A stretch of 39,909 nucleotides of DNA from DAIDJD01 sp035485275 (GTDB lineage Bacteria; Oederibacteriota; JAJYGY01; DAIDJD01), in assembly GCA_035485275.1 (NCBI GenBank), contig DATHOE010000036.1:1-39909 (forward strand), written 5' to 3'. The notes beneath the pieces were generated by a model that worked only from the letters and a program-made list of their open reading frames with translations, had not been told where the DNA came from and searched no databases. Below are positions 35,943 through 39,909 of this stretch, in pieces; within the stretch, counting starts at the first letter, position 1, and each line of letters opens with the position of its first letter. The translations under genes and the position numbers were made by a program.

Positions 35943-36563
35943 ATGAAAAAAATGATCCAAGGCATCATGGAATTCCGACGTTCCCGCCGCGAAGGCATGC
36001 GGGAGCTTTTCGCCACCCTGGCCCTCGGCCAGAAGCCGGATTGCCTGTTCATCGCCTGTTCCGACAGCCGCGTGGCGGCCAATGTTTTCGCTTCCACGGA
36101 CCCCGGCGACCTCTTCGTGATACGCAATCTTGGCAACATTATGCCGCCCTTCCCGGACGGCGGATCGGCCGTGGCGGCCCTCGAATTCGCCCTGGAATCC
36201 CTGAAGGTCAGCCACATCGTGGTCTGCGGCCATTCGGACTGCGGCGCCATGCTGGCCCTCACCAGGAGCCATGAAAGCCCCGGCAACACGCCCCTGGCCA
36301 AGTGGCTGCGCCACGCCCAGGCCGCGGATGTTCCCGAGGACGGCCACAACCAGGACTTCCTGTCCCAGCGCAACGTGTCCGTGCAATTGGAAAACCTGCG
36401 CAGCCACCCGATGGTCCGCGAACGGGAGGCCTCGGGAAGCCTGAAGCTCCATGGTTTGTGGTTCAACATCCGCCACGCGGAAGTGCACTATCTCGAGAAC
36501 GCTCCCAAAAATTTTGTCCTCATCGACGACAAGGAAGGGGCCGCCATCCTGGACCGGCTCTAA
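35943..36563 (+). CDS. Beta-class carbonic anhydrase
   Basis: 206 aa. Zinc ligands and active-site pair: Cys39-Ser-Asp41-Ser-Arg43 (CSDSR) and His97-Ser-Asp-Cys100. VIRNLGNIMPPF and SLKVSHIVVCGHSDCGAM are family blocks, and LHGLWFNIRHAEVHYLE is the C-terminal strand-helix. It hydrates CO2 to bicarbonate in the cytoplasm, supplying carboxylases. Complete and catalytically intact. No ribosome binding site precedes the ATG. It is a single gene, convergent with the SPT-repeat gene whose stop is 25 bp away. Confidence 0.95.
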   Translation: MKKMIQGIMEFRRSRREGMRELFATLALGQKPDCLFIACSDSRVAANVFASTDPGDLFVIRNLGNIMPPFPDGGSAVAALEFALESLKVSHIVVCGHSDCGAMLALTRSHESPGNTPLAKWLRHAQAADVPEDGHNQDFLSQRNVSVQLENLRSHPMVREREASGSLKLHGLWFNIRHAEVHYLENAPKNFVLIDDKEGAAILDRL

Positions 36564-36588
36564 GCGCCAAAAAATTTGTCCCAAACGC

Positions 36589-39500
36589 CTAACGGACGAC
36601 GGCCACCTTCAGCACCCGCCTGGCCAGCACTCCGCCGGAAGCCCCTCGGACCTCGAAATCAAGCAGGTAAACGCCGGCGCTCCAGCCGCCGGAAAGGCGC
36701 ATGCTGCCGCTGCCGGTGGACACGCCATCCCCCACCCATTGCCCCGCCATGTCGTAGAGGCGGGCCGCGGCCGTGTCCGTGCCGTCGGAAGTGTACTGGA
36801 CCGTGAACCATCCATCCTGCACCGGGTTGGGCCGGACCAGGGCGCTCCGCGCCATGCCGGCCGCGGACGTCGCCGCGACGTCCAGGAGCACAAAGGGCAG
36901 TGATTTGACCGTCACGCTCGCGCCGGGCATGGATTGGGACAGGACCGCCAGGTAGTTTCCCGGCTGCAGGGCCTGCCCCTGGCTGCCCATCCCGCTCCAA
37001 ACCACCGTCTGGGTGGCGCCGCCGGAGAAGGTCAGCTTGATGCTCAGGCCTCCCAGCGCCGGATTGGAGGACGCGACCACGCCCGTGCCGCTCTGGCCGT
37101 TGGCCGGCGTCAGGCTCATTCCGACGGGCGCGCTGGTCTGTCCCGCCAGGGCCGGGCTCAAGTCCGCGACCAGCTCCCCGGAGCTGTTGTAGATCTTCAG
37201 CGAGGCCGAACCGGCCGGCTCCACCACCGACACGGCCTTGGACTGGGCCTGGACCTGGCCGAAGTCGTTCGTTGAGGTGATCTGCACCGTGTAGATGCCG
37301 CTGGCGACCGTCTGGCCGCCGTTGTTGTTGGTGTTCCAGACCAGGTTGGAGCCGGCGTTCCCGTCCAGGCCGGTGATGTCCACCTGCAGTCCCCCGGACG
37401 GATCCGCGGTCTCGACCACCTGGGCCTGGCCGGCAGGATTTTCCGAGGTGCCGTTGTACAGGCTGCGGACCAGCTCACCGGCGCTGTTGTAGATGTTGAC
37501 CACGACCGAATAGGGCTCGGGCACGGGCGTCGCGGACGCGGTGAAGGTCTGCGTCATGGTGAAGGTCCGGGTGAGCGTGGGCGAGCTGGTCCGGGTCGCA
37601 GAGGGCGTGGCGGTCCGGCTCGGGGTCGAGCTCAGGGTCTCAGTGAGGCTGGGCGTGTCCGTGGCCGACGCGGTACGGGTGGGGCTGTGGGTGCGCGTGG
37701 CGGTCTCGCTGGGAGTGTCCGTGGACGTGTTCTGCGGGCTGTCCGTGGCTGTGGCGGTGAAGGTAGGGGTGTCCGAGGGCGTCGAGGTCTCGGTGAAGCT
37801 GGGTGTGTCGGTGGCCGTGGAGCTCTCGGTCGAGGTCTCGGTGAAGGTCTCGGTCGAGGTCCGGGTCGGCGAGGCCGTGAAGCTCGGGGTGTCCGTGGGC
37901 GAGTCCGTGGCGGAATCGACCGGCGAGGCGGTGAAGCTCGGCGTGGCGCTCAGGGTGTAGGTGCGCGTGTCGCTGACCGTGGAGGTGGAGGTCTGGGTGA
38001 AGCTCTCCGTGGGGGTCTGGGTCGAGGTCCTGGTCGGGGAGGCCGTGAAGCTGCTGGTCGGCGAGGCGCCCAGGGTCGGGGTCTCGGTCGAGGACTGGGT
38101 CCAGCTCTCCGTCGGCGACTCGGTGAAGGTCTTGGTCGACGACATCGTGGAGGTCTCGGTCGGCGAGAAGGTGAAGGTATAGGTGTTCGTCGCCGAACCC
38201 GTGGACTGCAGGGTGGAGGTCGGGCTGGCCGTGAAGGTCCTGGTCGGGGACACCGTGGAGGTCTGGGTGGGCGAGGCCGTGGACGTGAAGCTGTTGGTGG
38301 GTGAGGCGGTGAAGGTCCTGGTGGGCGAGGCCGTGGAGGTCTCGGTGGGCGACACGGTGAAGGTGTAGGTGTTCGTGGCCGAGCCCGTGGACTGCAGGGT
38401 GAAGGTCGGGCTGGCCGTGAAGGTCCTGGTCGGGGACGCGGTGGAGGTCTGGGTCGGCGAGGCCGTGAAAGTCCTGGTCGGGGAGGGCGTGAAGGATTGC
38501 GTGGGCGAGGCCGTGAAGCTGCTCGTGGGCGTGGCGCTGAAGCTGTTGGTGGGCGAGGCGGTGAAGGTCTTGGTGGGCGAGGCCGTGAAGGTTTCGGTCG
38601 GCGACACGGTGAAGGTGTAGGTGTTCGTGGCCGATCCCGTGGACTGCAGGGTGAAGGTCGGGCTGGCCGTGAAGGTGTTGGTCGGGGACACCGTGTCCGT
38701 CTTCGTCGGGGAGGCCGTGAAGGTCCTGGTCGGCGACGGCGTGAAGGACTGCGTGGGCGAGGCCGTGAAGCTGCTGGTCGGCGAGAAGGTGACCGTGTTC
38801 GTCGGCGAGGGCGTGAAGGTCTTGGTCGGCGAGGGGGTGAAGCTGCTGGTGGGCGAGGGAGTGAAGGTCAGGGTCGGGCTGGCCGTGAAGGTCCTGGTCG
38901 GCGAGACCGAGAACGTGGGGCTGTCCGTCACCGTGCCCGTGGGCAGCAGGGTCGGGGTGTCGCTCACGGTGAAGCTCTGGGTCGGCGACGGCGTGAAGGT
39001 CTTGGTCGGAGAAGCCGTGAAGGTGTTCGTGGGGGAGGGCGTGAAGCTGCTCGTCGGGGACACCGTGATCGACTTGGTCGGCGAGGGCGTGAAGGTGTTG
39101 GTCGGGGAGAAGGTGAAGGTGCTGGTCGAGGTCACCGTGAAGGTGTTCGTCGGCGACACCGTGTTCGTCTTCGTGGGGGAGTCCGTGAAGGTGTTGGTCG
39201 GGGACACCGTGTTCGTCTTCGTCGGGCTGTCCGTGAAGGTGCTCGTCGGCGAGAAGGTGACCGTGTTCGTCGGGGACACCGTGATCGTCTTGGTCGGCGA
39301 GGGCGTGAAGGTGTTGGTCGGGGAGTACGTGAAGGTGCTGGTCGACGAAACCGTGAAGGTGTTCGTCGGGGACACCGTGTTCGTCTTGGTCGGGGAGTCC
39401 GTGAAGGTCTTGGTCGGCGAGGGCGTGAAGGTGTTGGTCGGGGAGAACGTGAAGGTGTTCGTCGGCGACGGCGTGAAGGTCTTGGTCGGGGAGAACGTGA

Positions 39501-39909
39501 AGGTGTTGGTCGGCGACACCGTGAAGGTGTTGGTCGGCGAATCCGTGTTGGTGGGGCTCGGGGGCACGGTGAAGGTCTTGGTCGGGGACGGCGTGTAGGT
39601 CTTGGTGGGGGTGTCCGTGAAGGTGCTCGTGACGGTCTTGGTGAAGCTCGGCGTGTCGCTGGGCGTGCTGCAGTTCGGGGCAGCGTTGATTTCCACGGCC
39701 TCATAGGCCCAGGAGGACTCGTCCTGGTTGGTGTTGTAGGTGATGGGGTAGGTCACGTTGGCCGCGGCCGCCTGGTAGTAGGACCCGAAGGCGTAGTTGC
39801 CGTTGCCCGTGGAGGCGGCCGTGCTCCCCCACAGCGGCTGCCCGTTGCCCGTGTTGACCGTCGTGTTGGAATAGGCCACGTAGTCCTGGATCAGGCTGTT
39901 GGCGTTGTT
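36589..39909 (-). CDS. Giant SPT-repeat surface protein with C-terminal sorting-like domain, 5' end outside window
   Basis: At least 1106 codons; the frame is still open at the right edge, so the GTG at 39879 is not a real start. The first ~85 visible residues (to about 39640) are ordinary folded sequence (TGNGQPLWGSTAAST, NYAFGSYYQA). About 700 residues of SPTxTFTx repeats follow (39640-37540). The C-terminal ~315 residues hold two Ig-like modules with IYNSAGELVRSLY and IYNSSGELVADL, and a final domain PNPVQDGWFTVQY ... GVYLLDFEV ... RRVLKVAVVR resembling type-IX-type sorting domains. It is a paralogue of the protein at 3-1823, aligning without large gaps over the whole C-terminal region. 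Secretion across both membranes and display on a long extended Thr/Pro stalk are inferred. Confidence 0.88.
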   Translation of the reverse strand, partial: NNANSLIQDYVAYSNTTVNTGNGQPLWGSTAASTGNGNYAFGSYYQAAAANVTYPITYNTNQDESSWAYEAVEINAAPNCSTPSDTPSFTKTVTSTFTDTPTKTYTPSPTKTFTVPPSPTNTDSPTNTFTVSPTNTFTFSPTKTFTPSPTNTFTFSPTNTFTPSPTKTFTDSPTKTNTVSPTNTFTVSSTSTFTYSPTNTFTPSPTKTITVSPTNTVTFSPTSTFTDSPTKTNTVSPTNTFTDSPTKTNTVSPTNTFTVTSTSTFTFSPTNTFTPSPTKSITVSPTSSFTPSPTNTFTASPTKTFTPSPTQSFTVSDTPTLLPTGTVTDSPTFSVSPTRTFTASPTLTFTPSPTSSFTPSPTKTFTPSPTNTVTFSPTSSFTASPTQSFTPSPTRTFTASPTKTDTVSPTNTFTASPTFTLQSTGSATNTYTFTVSPTETFTASPTKTFTASPTNSFSATPTSSFTASPTQSFTPSPTRTFTASPTQTSTASPTRTFTASPTFTLQSTGSATNTYTFTVSPTETSTASPTRTFTASPTNSFTSTASPTQTSTVSPTRTFTASPTSTLQSTGSATNTYTFTFSPTETSTMSSTKTFTESPTESWTQSSTETPTLGASPTSSFTASPTRTSTQTPTESFTQTSTSTVSDTRTYTLSATPSFTASPVDSATDSPTDTPSFTASPTRTSTETFTETSTESSTATDTPSFTETSTPSDTPTFTATATDSPQNTSTDTPSETATRTHSPTRTASATDTPSLTETLSSTPSRTATPSATRTSSPTLTRTFTMTQTFTASATPVPEPYSVVVNIYNSAGELVRSLYNGTSENPAGQAQVVETADPSGGLQVDITGLDGNAGSNLVWNTNNNGGQTVASGIYTVQITSTNDFGQVQAQSKAVSVVEPAGSASLKIYNSSGELVADLSPALAGQTSAPVGMSLTPANGQSGTGVVASSNPALGGLSIKLTFSGGATQTVVWSGMGSQGQALQPGNYLAVLSQSMPGASVTVKSLPFVLLDVAATSAAGMARSALVRPNPVQDGWFTVQYTSDGTDTAAARLYDMAGQWVGDGVSTGSGSMRLSGGWSAGVYLLDFEVRGASGGVLARRVLKVAVVR
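37560..39640 (-). repeat. 24-bp in-frame tandem repeats with a higher-order repeat
   Basis: The coding strand repeats an eight-codon unit (SPT-N/K/R/S-T-F-T-X), roughly 80 or more copies with drift in positions 4 and 8. A longer unit, TLQSTGSATNTYTF with its flanking repeats, recurs three times with copies near 38170, 38360 and 38610, spaced about 190 and 246 bp. Pattern and purity indicate expansion by slippage or unequal crossing-over while the frame is kept. Confidence 0.9.

Noticed and set aside
37541..39598. Plus-strand frames full of VKVLVGE repeats
   Set aside because: They are the mechanical reverse reading of the SPT repeats. The minus-strand frame continues into conserved folded domains at both ends.

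Overview
The window is high-GC DNA from a Gram-negative bacterium: it encodes a complete autotransporter with a C-terminal beta-barrel and a second probable outer-membrane protein. Two very large Ser/Pro/Thr-repeat proteins carry C-termini resembling type-IX-type sorting domains. That mix suggests a lineage outside the well-studied proteobacteria (Elusimicrobiota-, FCPU426- or Fibrobacterota-like bacteria come to mind), but I cannot assign it from sequence alone.

Layout. 1-1823 (+) is the 3' part of one SPT-repeat surface protein; 36589-39909 (-) is the 3' part of its paralogue, so both run off the window. 1881-2994 (+) holds an MgtC-type membrane protein and a small conserved protein with a ParB-like C-terminus. 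3042-6062 (-) is a glycine-rich autotransporter. 6154-9065 (-) is purA and serA, with serC divergent at 9184-10260 (+); a perfect TGTGA-N6-TCACA operator lies between serA and serC, and a 36-bp palindromic terminator follows serC. 10414-11036 (-) is a PIN/Phd toxin-antitoxin pair with its own promoter. 11112-17464 (-) is a proteostasis operon tig-clpP-clpX-lon-engB read from a consensus promoter at 17539-17568. Next come a small conserved gene, tRNA-Leu(UAG) and an outer-membrane protein gene.

19494-24190 is the accessory region. It has an apparently intact IS3-family element (1229 bp, 17-bp inverted repeats, 4-bp target duplication). Next to it is a visibly AT-richer patch of small, partly broken genes: two small membrane proteins, a fragment with a His...Gly-Cys motif like L,D-transpeptidase-fold peptidoglycan enzymes, and a probable secreted protein whose start is broken at an 8-base homopolymer. 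A polytopic membrane protein follows, and then the 5' half of a tRNA-Arg(UCU) gene cut exactly at the end of the anticodon loop. My best reading is a decayed integrated element carrying remnants of toxin/immunity cassettes.

24581-35826 (-) is a long co-directional series: two related acyltransferase-3 proteins, a STAS-like protein, glycogen phosphorylase, purE, then a tightly coupled sugar-phosphate block (HAD phosphatase, mannose-6-phosphate isomerase, PfkB kinase, MFS transporter), an SPFH/stomatin protein and an anchored hypothetical. A beta-carbonic anhydrase at 35943-36563 (+) may be leaderless. TTG and GTG starts placed by good ribosome binding sites recur in these operons.
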